Of a stretch of DNA of 14,264 bases, positions 7,121 to 14,264 are shown one piece after another (position 1 is the stretch's first letter; the number at the start of each line of letters is the position of its first letter). Source of the stretch: JAVBLQ01 sp031553435. GTDB taxonomy: Bacteria > Bacteroidota > Bacteroidia > Bacteroidales > Azobacteroidaceae. Under the pieces are notes generated by a model. The model made no database searches, was not told the DNA's origin, and saw only the letters and a program-made list of their open reading frames with translations. The DNA lies in assembly GCA_031553435.1 (NCBI GenBank), contig JAVBLQ010000084.1:1-14264 (forward strand). The letters are read 5' to 3'. Made by a program: the position numbers and the translations under genes.

Positions 7121-7134
7121 AATGATTAATCATT
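7121..7134. promoter_or_regulatory. Perfect 14-bp palindrome AATGATTAATCATT (operator-like)
   Basis: The sequence is its own reverse complement over 14 bp. Ten of its bases (AATGATTAAT) recur at 7233-7242, about 112 bp away, in the same orientation. It lies 64 bp upstream of the clpB start and about 157 bp upstream of the gdhA -7 element, a reasonable place for a regulator shared by either gene. No regulator is identified. Confidence 0.4.
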
Positions 7135-7290
7135 CATTAAACAACAAAACATTTGCCATTGTTCATTATATGTCAATATGTCACTTTTGAGTGATGTAAC
7201 TGTTACGCAATTTATTTCTGTTGAAAATTCATAATGATTAATTTTTTATCAAAAAACTTTCAATTTGTTTTTTATATTGCATTTTTTTAA

Positions 7291-7298
7291 TATCTTTG
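7291..7298 (+). promoter_or_regulatory. gdhA promoter, -7 element
   Basis: TATCTTTG followed by CG is a full match to TAnnTTTG. A TTTG at 7264-7267 is 23 nt upstream, slightly beyond the usual spacing. Transcription would begin near 7305 and leave a leader of about 155 nt that contains the hairpin at 7347-7390. Confidence 0.6.
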
Positions 7299-7346
7299 CG
7301 AATATTTCTTCAAAATAAATATTTAAGTGCTATTTGATATTTGAGA

Positions 7347-7390
7347 GTTTTGCGTTTTAGGTTTGGCCTACGCACAACAAAACGTAAAAC
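7347..7390 (+). promoter_or_regulatory. Stem-loop in the gdhA 5' leader
   Basis: GTTTTGCGTTTT (7347-7358) and AAAACGTAAAAC (7379-7390) pair over 12 bp in RNA with one G-U. A competing inner fold uses TGCG (7351-7354) with CGCA (7371-7374) and TAGG (7358-7361) with CCTA (7367-7370). Two partly exclusive folds in a leader hint at cis-regulation, but no known riboswitch class is recognised, and it could be a dispersed intergenic repeat. Confidence 0.45.
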
Positions 7391-7459
7391 GTATAACTTA
7401 AAAACCCAAAACTTCATAAACCTATCGTTTTGTTTTCAAATTAAAAACAATATACAACA

Positions 7460-8794
7460 ATGAGAGTACAAGAAATTTTAAATGAATTAAAAAGACGTTT
7501 TCCCAATGAACCTGAGTATCATCAGGCAGTAGCTGAAGTATTGGAGTCGATCGAAGAAATTTACAATCAACATCCTGAGTTTGAAAAAGCAAATTTAATT
7601 GAGAGGATTTGTATTCCCGACCGGATTTTTTCTTTCCGTGTAACCTGGGTGGATGATAAAGGTAATGTCAAGACGAACATGGGTTACCGCATACAACACA
7701 ACAATGCCATTGGGCCATACAAAGGGGGCATTCGTTTTCACAGTTCTGTTAATCAGTCTATTTTGAAATTCCTTGCTTTTGAGCAAACATTTAAAAATTC
7801 TTTGACTACGCTTCCGATGGGTGGAGGAAAAGGTGGTTCCGATTTTTCTCCCAGAGGTAAATCTGCTGCTGAAATCATGCGTTTTTGCCAGGCATTTGTA
7901 TTGGAATTGTGGAAACACATTGGACCTGACACAGATGTACCTGCGGGAGATATCGGTGTCGGCGGTCGCGAAGTTGCTTATATGTATGGAATGTACAAAA
8001 AATTAGCCCGCGAAAATACCGGAGTTTTCACCGGAAAAGGTCTTGAGTTCGGCGGTTCACAAATTCGTCCTGAAGCTACCGGTTATGGGAACATTTATTT
8101 CTTGTTGGAAATGTTGAAAACAAGGAACATCGATATCAGAGGAAAAGTATGTGCCGTTTCCGGTTCGGGAAATGTGGCTCAATATACCACTGAAAAACTG
8201 ATTGAACTCGGAGCTAAAGTTGTTACTTTGTCTGATTCTGACGGTTATATTTACGATCCGGATGGCATCGATCGAGCCAAATTGGATTATATAATGGAAT
8301 TGAAAAATATCTATCGCGGCCGTATCAAAGAATATGCAGAAAAATATGGATGCAAATATGTTGTTGGCGCTCGTCCCTGGAATGAAAAATGTGATATCGC
8401 TCTTCCTTCAGCCACACAAAACGAACTGAACGAAGATGATGCCAGGGCTTTGATTGCAAATGGCTGTATCGCTGTTTCCGAAGGAGCCAATATGCCTTCG
8501 ACTCCAGGTGCTATAGAAGTTTTTCAACAGGCAAAAATCCTATATGCTCCCGGTAAAGCTGCCAATGCCGGTGGTGTGGCAACTTCCGGTTTGGAAATGA
8601 CCCAAAACTCCATACGTTTGAACTGGTCTCGCGAAGAAGTAGATCAAAAACTGAAAAGCATCATGAAGGATATTCACGAACAATGTGTGAAATACGGCAA
8701 ACAACCGGACGGATACATTAATTACGTGAATGGAGCTAATATTGCCGGATTTATGAAGGTGGCGAAAGCGATGATGGCGCAAGGGGTACTGTAA
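7460..8794 (+). CDS. gdhA: Glutamate dehydrogenase, hexameric NADP-type
   Basis: This cytosolic enzyme makes glutamate from 2-oxoglutarate and ammonia, with the reverse reaction also possible. At 444 aa it has the normal length of the small hexameric class. Seen: the substrate-binding stretch NMGYRIQHNNAIGPYKGGIR (73-92); the catalytic lysine in PMGGGKGGSDF (119-129, Lys124); PAGDIGVGGRE with catalytic Asp164 (161-171); the Rossmann glycine motif SGSGNVAQY (234-242); SDSDG after the second strand (258-262), as in NADP-using enzymes; PSATQNE (316-322); and the C-terminal GGVATSGLEMTQNSIRLNWS (371-390). Nothing is missing. It is transcribed alone, divergently from clpB, from a likely promoter at 7291 through a 155-nt leader with a stem-loop, and ends at the hairpin 8812-8858. 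Cofactor preference is inferred from motif type only. Confidence 0.97.
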   Translation: MRVQEILNELKRRFPNEPEYHQAVAEVLESIEEIYNQHPEFEKANLIERICIPDRIFSFRVTWVDDKGNVKTNMGYRIQHNNAIGPYKGGIRFHSSVNQSILKFLAFEQTFKNSLTTLPMGGGKGGSDFSPRGKSAAEIMRFCQAFVLELWKHIGPDTDVPAGDIGVGGREVAYMYGMYKKLARENTGVFTGKGLEFGGSQIRPEATGYGNIYFLLEMLKTRNIDIRGKVCAVSGSGNVAQYTTEKLIELGAKVVTLSDSDGYIYDPDGIDRAKLDYIMELKNIYRGRIKEYAEKYGCKYVVGARPWNEKCDIALPSATQNELNEDDARALIANGCIAVSEGANMPSTPGAIEVFQQAKILYAPGKAANAGGVATSGLEMTQNSIRLNWSREEVDQKLKSIMKDIHEQCVKYGKQPDGYINYVNGANIAGFMKVAKAMMAQGVL

Positions 8795-8811
8795 AATTAA
8801 CGATTTGAAAT

Positions 8812-8858
8812 AACTGAAAGTGGGAAGTCGTATCTAAGCAAACTTTTCACTTTCAGTT
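8812..8858. terminator. Terminator between convergent gdhA and trkH
   Basis: AACTGAAAGTG (8812-8822) pairs exactly with CACTTTCAGTT (8848-8858). The stem extends inward over 6 more pairs, two of them G-U, to 17 bp with a 13-nt loop. On the plus strand TATTTTTTATTTTTT follows, as expected for an intrinsic terminator of gdhA. It lies 8 bp beyond the trkH stop, so it may also end the dxs-trkA-trkH operon. Confidence 0.85.
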
Positions 8859-8866
8859 CGTATTTT

Positions 8867-10339
8867 TTATTTTTTCCAAAACCCTGGAGTAAATAAAACT
8901 AATATCGTAAAAATCTCCAAACGGCCAACCAACATCAAAAAGGCCATATACCATTTTGAAACTGTTGGGATATCTGCGAAGCAACCTGTTGGACCTGATG
9001 CTCCTAATCCGGGACCAGTATTGCTTATTGCTGTAACCGAAGCGCCTAATGATTCTTCAAATCCCATTCCGGAAAGCGTGAAAAATATGCCGCTTATCAA
9101 AATCAAAACAATATAAAGAAAAGTGAAGGCAACGACTTTTTGTACAACATCGTTTGATAAAACAATACCATTCAAACGAACGGGTACCACTGCCCTCGGA
9201 TGGATTTGTTTTTGAAATTCATTTAAAGTGTTTTTGGCAAGAACTACCAATCTGACCATTTTTAATCCGCCACTTGTTGATCCGGCGCATCCGCAGACAA
9301 GCATTAACAACAAAAATATAATCCAGTAGAACGGACCCCAGGCAACATAGTCGCCTGTTGCAAATCCGGTAGTCGATATAATTGAAACAACTTGAAACAC
9401 AGCAGCCCTGAAAGATATCACATGTTCTGACATATGCAGATCTTCCACTAAATATACTGTTACCAGTACTGTAGCCGCAACAACAATAATCAGAAACCAA
9501 CGAAGTTCTTCGTCCTTCAATAATTTCCTGATATTTCCTTTGAAAAGAAAATACAACAAAGAAAAATTGATGGAGCCGACAAACATAAAAATGGTTACGG
9601 TATAATCAATGTATGACGAATTCCAATGAGCAATGCTGTCTTGTTTTGTAGAATATCCTCCTGTTGACAAAGTTGTCATCGAATGACAAATCGCATCAAA
9701 AAAATCCATTGGCCCCAACCACAGCAGGGTTGTGAGGATCAAAGTGAGAATCAGGTAGATAATCCATAACCTTTTAGCAACTTGTCCCACTCTCGGCCTG
9801 AATTTATCATGGGTAATACCGGTAGTTTCGGCATCATACAATTGTGTCGCTCCTCCTCCCAATAACGGAAGTAAGGCCAGGTAAAAAACAATCATACCTA
9901 ATCCCCCCAGCCATTGGGTTATACTTCTCCAAAATAATAAACCTTTAGGTAAAGCTTCTATATCTGTAAGAATAGTAGATCCTGTAGTGGTCACTCCCGA
10001 CATTGTTTCAAAAAATGCGTCTGTCACAGAGGGTATTGCACCTGTAATGTAATATGGCAATGATCCAAAAATGGCGAATAACATCCAGGAAAGGGCAACC
10101 GTGAGAAATCCTTCCCTTTTGCCTATGTTTTTAATTGCTTTTTCTTTAGAACCCGATAAGACAAGGATAGTTCCGATTACAAATGTAATTCCTCCCAGAA
10201 ATAACAAAGAATATTTATCCCAATCCTTATAATAAAAAGATATTCCGGATGACAAAAAGATGAAGAGGGATTCCATGATTAAGACAAACCCCAATACCCT
10301 AAAGACGAAATGCCAATTAAGCCAGGAATTATTTTTCAT
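8867..10339 (-). CDS. trkH: TrkH-family potassium transporter membrane subunit
   Basis: This is the inner-membrane pore subunit of a Trk/Ktr potassium uptake system. The 490-aa protein is hydrophobic throughout and has the fourfold M1-P-M2 layout with one selectivity-filter motif per repeat: TTTGST (117-122), STGGYS (225-230), STTGFATG (322-329) and NTGPG (440-444). The first three keep the expected T-G pattern and the last reads T-G-P, as in many family members. GCAGSTSGGLKMVR (350-363) is the conserved segment after the third filter. Length and motifs fit TrkH rather than KtrB. It begins 3 nt after the trkA stop, so the gating subunit and the pore are translated together. It is the last gene of the operon and converges on gdhA. 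Confidence 0.95.
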   Translation of the reverse strand: MKNNSWLNWHFVFRVLGFVLIMESLFIFLSSGISFYYKDWDKYSLLFLGGITFVIGTILVLSGSKEKAIKNIGKREGFLTVALSWMLFAIFGSLPYYITGAIPSVTDAFFETMSGVTTTGSTILTDIEALPKGLLFWRSITQWLGGLGMIVFYLALLPLLGGGATQLYDAETTGITHDKFRPRVGQVAKRLWIIYLILTLILTTLLWLGPMDFFDAICHSMTTLSTGGYSTKQDSIAHWNSSYIDYTVTIFMFVGSINFSLLYFLFKGNIRKLLKDEELRWFLIIVVAATVLVTVYLVEDLHMSEHVISFRAAVFQVVSIISTTGFATGDYVAWGPFYWIIFLLLMLVCGCAGSTSGGLKMVRLVVLAKNTLNEFQKQIHPRAVVPVRLNGIVLSNDVVQKVVAFTFLYIVLILISGIFFTLSGMGFEESLGASVTAISNTGPGLGASGPTGCFADIPTVSKWYMAFLMLVGRLEIFTILVLFTPGFWKK

Positions 10340-10342
10340 TTC

Positions 10343-11680
10343 TTAATTGAAATAATATTGAAGTTTACGCAAGGCTGTTTCCAGACAGAAAATAACAACA
10401 TGGTCGCCGGCTTGAATCAAGGTATCCCCTTCAATGATAATGGGTTTTCCTTCTCTGATTAATCCTCCGAGTGTCATATCTTTGGGAAGATTCAAGTCTT
10501 TGACTTGCCTGCGTGTTATCCTGGAGTTAGGCCTTGCAATTAGCTCTGCCACATCGGCTTGTGCAAAGGTCAGACATTTAACATTGGATACATCCGCATT
10601 CAGCAAAAACTGATAGATATGGCTTGCTGCGATGAGTTTTTTATTGATCACGGTTCCGATATCCATTTTTTCCGCCATCGAGATATAATCGATGTTTTCT
10701 ATCTGGGCTACGGTTTTGGAAACTCCAAACTGTTTGGCGGCAAGACAAGCCAGAATGTTTGTTTCTGAGTTTCCTGTCAAAGCAATAAAGGCATCGCAAT
10801 CTTTGATATTTTCCTGGATCAGAAGTTCGGTATCACGTCCATCCCCATTAATGATCAAAATATTACTGCTAACCTGTTCTGCTATTTTATAACTTTTTTC
10901 TTTATTAATTTCCAGAATCTTGACTCTCAAATGGTTAGATAAAAACTGTGCTGTTTTTATCGCGATACGTCCGCCTCCCATAATCATGACCTTCTTAACA
11001 TTGATCATGCTTTTGCCGGTATGATGTTTGATAATATCAATACGATCTTTGGTAGTGGTGAAATATAAAAGATCGCCGGATTGAATCTGGTCATTGCCTT
11101 TAGGAATTATTGTTTCATTATTCCTTTTGATGGCAACGATGTGATATATTTTTTCTTCTCTGGAAATTTCGTGCAAGAATTTACCGACAATCGGTGCATT
11201 GTCTCTTACTTTAACTCCGATCAATATGAGTGCTCCGTCACATAGTTCCCACCATTGTCTGGCCCAAGGTTTTTTGATTGCATTAATAATTTCGCGTGCG
11301 GCAAGCATTTCAGGATATATAAGAGAATCAACTCCGAGTTTTTCAAAAAATTCCTTATTCTTCGGCAATAAATATTCCTGATTGTTGATTCGTGCAAATG
11401 TCTTGATTGCTCCCAGATTAGTGGCGAGCATGCAGGCTGTAATATTAGTGCTTTCTTCGGGAGTGACCGCAATGAATAAATCGGCGCCTTTTACTCCTGC
11501 ATTTTCCAGGTCTTTAATAGAAACAGGATTTCCTACAATCGACATAATCTCCAGATTGGTATTGGTAAAAACCAATCTTTCTTCATTCGGATCCATCAAA
11601 ATAATATCCTGTTTTTCCCGGGAAAGTAATTTTGCCAGATGCGTGCCGACTTCGCCTGCGCCGGCAATGATTATTTTCAT
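10343..11680 (-). CDS. trkA: TrkA, NAD(H)-binding regulatory subunit of potassium uptake
   Basis: TrkA is a cytosolic peripheral protein that binds nucleotides and gates TrkH. The 445-aa protein is two tandem RCK units. The first has the Rossmann start MKIIIAGAGEVG (glycines 7-12) with Asp30 ending strand 2, then an RCK_C domain at about 140-220. The second has KKVMIMGGGRIA (glycines 235-237) with Glu257 in the matching acidic position and an RCK_C domain at about 365-445. Length is close to that of E. coli TrkA (458 aa). Its ATG overlaps the dxs stop codon by 4 nt (ATGA), and it is followed 3 nt later by trkH, so translational coupling through the operon is likely. The second glycine motif ends GGGRIA rather than the canonical GxGxxG, a common variation. 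Confidence 0.95.
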   Translation of the reverse strand: MKIIIAGAGEVGTHLAKLLSREKQDIILMDPNEERLVFTNTNLEIMSIVGNPVSIKDLENAGVKGADLFIAVTPEESTNITACMLATNLGAIKTFARINNQEYLLPKNKEFFEKLGVDSLIYPEMLAAREIINAIKKPWARQWWELCDGALILIGVKVRDNAPIVGKFLHEISREEKIYHIVAIKRNNETIIPKGNDQIQSGDLLYFTTTKDRIDIIKHHTGKSMINVKKVMIMGGGRIAIKTAQFLSNHLRVKILEINKEKSYKIAEQVSSNILIINGDGRDTELLIQENIKDCDAFIALTGNSETNILACLAAKQFGVSKTVAQIENIDYISMAEKMDIGTVINKKLIAASHIYQFLLNADVSNVKCLTFAQADVAELIARPNSRITRRQVKDLNLPKDMTLGGLIREGKPIIIEGDTLIQAGDHVVIFCLETALRKLQYYFN

Positions 11681-13545
11681 ACTAATGCTCTGCTAATGCT
11701 TTCGACATCCATTCCACATAGTTTATACAATTCAGGAATAGAACCATGCTCTATAAATTCATCGGGAACTCCGATACGTTTCACTTTCACTAAATAGTTA
11801 TTTTCGGAAAGAAATTCGAGAACGGCGCTGCCAAGGCCTCCTTTTATAGTTCCGTTTTCCACAGTTACAATTTGTTCATAATTGCGGGCTACTTCATGTA
11901 AAATATCTTCATCAATGGGTTTCAGATAGATCATATCATAGTGAGCAGGATCAGCGCCTTTTTCCTGAGCTATCCGGATGGCTTCTCTGACCAGATTACC
12001 GATAGGGCCAATGCTTAATACCGCTGTTTTTACTCCATCTTTTATTTTTTTCCCTTTTCCTACCGGAAGGATTTCAAAAGGATTGCGCCAGTTTGTCAAT
12101 TCTCCTCTTCCTCTCGGATAACGAATGATGAATGTTCCGGCTCCTTCCTGAGAAGCTGTAAACATTAAATTTCTCAAATCGTGTTCATTGATCGGGGAAG
12201 AAATCGTCAGATTGGGAATACAACGTAGGCTGGCTAAATCAAATACACCATGATGGGTTGCACCATCTTCTCCTACCAATCCGGCTCTGTCTAAACATAA
12301 AACCATATGAAGTTTTTGCAGGGCGGCATCATGTATAATTTGATCATAAGATCTTTGAGCAAAGGAGGAGTAAATATTACAAAACGGTAACATTCCTTCT
12401 TTGGCAAGTCCGGCGGAAAATGTAACGGCATGAGATTCAGCAATGCCCACATCAAAGGCTCTTTCCGGCATTTCTTTCATCAGGATGTTCATGGAGCAGC
12501 CTGATGGCATTGCGGGAGTAATTCCGACTATTTTTTCATTGGTTTTCGCCATTTCCACCAAGGTATGGCCAAATACATCCTGGTAAAGTTGAGGTTCATC
12601 AAGATTTTGACTGATAAAACGTTTGCCAGTCCAAGGATCGAATTTTCCCGGAGCGTGCCATTCTGTGGCAGATTCTTCGGCCGGTTTAAATCCTTTTCCC
12701 TTAACGGTTCGGATATGTAACATTTTAGGGCCTTTCATTGATTTGATGTCATTGAGGGTTTTTACCAAACCTTTTACATCATGTCCGTCAATGGGTCCGA
12801 AATAGCGGATGCTAAAACCTTCGAATATATTCTGTTGTTTTGTAAGTAAGGCTTTTAAACTGTTGTTGAAACGGAGGATAATGCCTTTATTATCGTCGTT
12901 TATGATATTAAATTTACGTAATCCCCGGAAAATATCGTATCGTAGTTTGTTGTATGTCTGAGAAGTAGTAATGTCCACCAAATATTGGCTCAATCCGCCT
13001 ACGGGATTATCAATTGCCATATTATTGTCATTAAGAATGATCAAGAGATTATTCGGGTCAGAAGAGGCATTGTTCAATCCTTCAAAGGCTAGGCCTCCGG
13101 TCATCGAACCATCTCCCATAACTGCAATTACTTTCCGGTTTTCATGTTTCAACGATGATGCTATTGCCATACCCAATGCTGCAGAAATGGCTGTCGAAGC
13201 GTGTCCTGCAATAAATGCATCATATTCGCTTTCATTAGGATTCGGGAAACCGCTAATCCCTTTAAACTTTCGCAAAGTTTTAAAAAAATCGCGTCTTCCC
13301 GTCAATATTTTGTGGCCATATGCTTGATGTCCTACATCCCAAACAATTCTATCATAGGGAGTATTGAATACGTAGTGAAGAGCGACTGTCAATTCTACAG
13401 TTCCCAAGCTTGAAGCGAAATGGCCGGGATTATCGGCCAATACTTCAATAATATATTGACGCAATTCAGCACAAATCTGTTCTAGTGCAGAAATGTCTAA
13501 TTTACGCAAGTCTTCGGGGTAATCGATGTTTTTTAACAAACTCAT
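11677..13545 (-). CDS. dxs: 1-Deoxy-D-xylulose-5-phosphate synthase
   Basis: Dxs joins pyruvate and glyceraldehyde 3-phosphate using thiamine diphosphate, the first step of the MEP route to isoprenoids (quinones, undecaprenyl phosphate), and also supplies thiamine and pyridoxal precursors. The 622-aa protein has normal length. Seen: NPGHFASSLGTVELTVALHY (39-58, conserved His42), WDVGHQAYGHK (69-79), FIAGHASTAIS (111-121), the ThDP motif GDGS...NDNNMAID (144-179), GIAESHAV with catalytic Glu370 (367-374), DRAGLVGEDGATHHG (419-433) and YPRGRG (476-481). All catalytic positions I can name are intact. A -7 match at 13574-13581 lies about 30 bp upstream, and the start codon has no strong Shine-Dalgarno. 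It heads the operon dxs-trkA-trkH; a metabolic reason for that pairing is not evident. Confidence 0.97.
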   Translation of the reverse strand: MSLLKNIDYPEDLRKLDISALEQICAELRQYIIEVLADNPGHFASSLGTVELTVALHYVFNTPYDRIVWDVGHQAYGHKILTGRRDFFKTLRKFKGISGFPNPNESEYDAFIAGHASTAISAALGMAIASSLKHENRKVIAVMGDGSMTGGLAFEGLNNASSDPNNLLIILNDNNMAIDNPVGGLSQYLVDITTSQTYNKLRYDIFRGLRKFNIINDDNKGIILRFNNSLKALLTKQQNIFEGFSIRYFGPIDGHDVKGLVKTLNDIKSMKGPKMLHIRTVKGKGFKPAEESATEWHAPGKFDPWTGKRFISQNLDEPQLYQDVFGHTLVEMAKTNEKIVGITPAMPSGCSMNILMKEMPERAFDVGIAESHAVTFSAGLAKEGMLPFCNIYSSFAQRSYDQIIHDAALQKLHMVLCLDRAGLVGEDGATHHGVFDLASLRCIPNLTISSPINEHDLRNLMFTASQEGAGTFIIRYPRGRGELTNWRNPFEILPVGKGKKIKDGVKTAVLSIGPIGNLVREAIRIAQEKGADPAHYDMIYLKPIDEDILHEVARNYEQIVTVENGTIKGGLGSAVLEFLSENNYLVKVKRIGVPDEFIEHGSIPELYKLCGMDVESISRALV

Positions 13546-13573
13546 AGTAATTACAAGCCATCCATTTAGCTTG

Positions 13574-13581
13574 CAAATTTA
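13574..13581 (-). promoter_or_regulatory. Possible dxs operon promoter, -7 element
   Basis: TAAATTTG on the minus strand matches TAnnTTTG and lies 28 bp before the dxs ATG, inside the 64-bp gap after the regulator gene. No -33 TTTG is visible, and the surrounding DNA is very AT-rich. Confidence 0.4.
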
Positions 13582-13609
13582 TATAATTTAAATGTATAAT
13601 GTTACTTTG

Positions 13610-14263
13610 TTATGTGTTATTTTTGATTGTAGATAAATATGCTACGAAATCATTCATCGAAGAGAATCCCATTTTTTTGCATAATTTGGATTTCAGGACG
13701 CGAACAGATTCATATTTATAGCAGAGGATTATTCCTATTTCATCCAGTTGAAATCCGGCACGGATAAGGCAACACATTTGTTTTTCTTTTTCTGTAAAAT
13801 CAGGATACTTTTCATTGACTTTTTCGACAAAACCATCATATAAGTCATTGATAACAGGATAAATATTTTGCCAGTTTAATGCATTCTCCAAATGTTTATT
13901 TATAATCTGGCTATGTTTTTTTGTATATTCTTTATCTCCTTTTACATTGTATAGATCAAGTTTTGTAAGCTCTTTAACGATATCAAGTTTTTCCAGCAAA
14001 ACATATTTGACTCTGTTATTCACTTCATCGTGATAAGAAAGCATACGTTGTTGTGTTTCTATCGTTTTTTCTGAGTCCAACAGTTTTTTCTTTTTTCTTT
14101 TCATTCCTAAAACAAAAAAGATAATAATAATTACAATTATATAAAGAAAGATATGTATGGATTGGCGATAAATAGTGAGTTCGTGATGAGCATTTTCTAG
14201 TTTCTCTTCATTGTATTTTGCTTGTAATTTTAAAATTGATTTGTTTTCTGCGTTTTCGGAGAT
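13610..14263 (-). CDS. Membrane-anchored regulator with C-terminal LuxR-like HTH (5' part beyond window)
   Basis: The frame is open to the right edge, and only the last 217 residues are visible. An ATG at 14104 would give a 164-aa cytosolic protein, but the frame upstream encodes a credible coiled coil (visible residues about 1-33) and a transmembrane helix (about 35-53, rich in Ile/Phe), then KRKKKK. The true start therefore lies outside. After the membrane segment comes a helical, probably coiled-coil linker and an HTH of the LuxR/sigma-4 type at about 156-210: DFTEKEKQMCCLIRAGFQ, IGIILCYKYESVRVLKSKL, CKKMG. Bacteroidota have many such proteins, usually with tetratricopeptide repeats before the membrane helix; those repeats are not in view here, so that part is inference. 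Targets are unknown. It lies 64 bp upstream of dxs on the same strand, so read-through is possible. Confidence 0.8.
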   Translation of the reverse strand: MSENAENKSILKLQAKYNEEKLENAHHELTIYRQSIHIFLYIIVIIIIFFVLGMKRKKKKLLDSEKTIETQQRMLSYHDEVNNRVKYVLLEKLDIVKELTKLDLYNVKGDKEYTKKHSQIINKHLENALNWQNIYPVINDLYDGFVEKVNEKYPDFTEKEKQMCCLIRAGFQLDEIGIILCYKYESVRVLKSKLCKKMGFSSMNDFVAYLSTIKNNT

Positions 14264-14264
14264 A

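Larger units (their letters stand above)
7058..7459. other. Divergent clpB-gdhA intergenic region
   Basis: This 402-bp region carries the control signals of both genes. It holds a perfect 14-bp palindrome (7121-7134), a second AATGATTAAT (7233-7242), a tandem ATATGTCA pair (7168-7183), TCACT-TTTG-AGTGA (7181-7194), the gdhA -7 element (7291-7298) and a stem-loop in the gdhA leader (7347-7390). I see no RNA gene or small coding frame with support. Confidence 0.6.

Noticed and set aside
13610..14104. A complete 164-aa soluble HTH protein starting at 14104
   Set aside because: The same frame continues upstream with a transmembrane helix and coiled coil to the window edge, so the ATG is probably internal.

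Overview
The window looks like chromosomal DNA from a member of Bacteroidota, most probably order Bacteroidales. It is AT-rich, most genes lack strong Shine-Dalgarno sequences, several -7 elements of the Bacteroides type (TAnnTTTG) are present, and the proteins (hexameric NADP-type GDH of 444 aa, an 862-aa ClpB frame, secreted lipoprotein mutarotase, glycine-zipper OmpA lipoprotein, TM-plus-HTH regulator) are typical of that group. This assignment is inference from the sequence; no search was run.

Layout. (a) 1-1700 is an accessory patch: a minus-strand AAA ATPase of the AAA_14/DUF4143 type that runs off the left edge, a decayed tyrosine recombinase (about 1169-1509), and four head-to-tail 22-bp repeats (1569-1656) just upstream of that relic. 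(b) 1898-3043 is a plus-strand secreted aldose 1-epimerase lipoprotein. It converges on a minus-strand glycine-zipper/OmpA lipoprotein (3159-3836) across a strong hairpin. (c) 4033-4362 is a small, very acidic protein of unknown function. (d) 4470-7057 is clpB on the minus strand, complete in length but broken by one missing base near 6121-6125. (e) clpB is divergent from gdhA (7460-8794, plus) across a 402-bp intergenic region with palindromes, a good -7 element and a transcribed hairpin. (f) 8867-13545 is a minus-strand operon dxs-trkA-trkH with a 4-nt overlap and a 3-nt gap. (g) The right edge holds the 3' part of a membrane-anchored regulator with a LuxR-like HTH (13610-14263).

How they work together. 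Most of the window is housekeeping: isoprenoid precursor synthesis (Dxs), potassium uptake (TrkA/TrkH), ammonia assimilation (GDH), protein disaggregation (ClpB), sugar anomer interconversion (mutarotase) and cell-envelope anchoring (OmpA-like). I found no convincing new defence, secretion or biosynthetic system. The parts that deserve a second look are the 22-bp repeat array beside the recombinase relic, the clpB frameshift, the gdhA leader hairpin, and a palindromic sequence family shared by the 3' ends of clpB and of gdhA/trkH.
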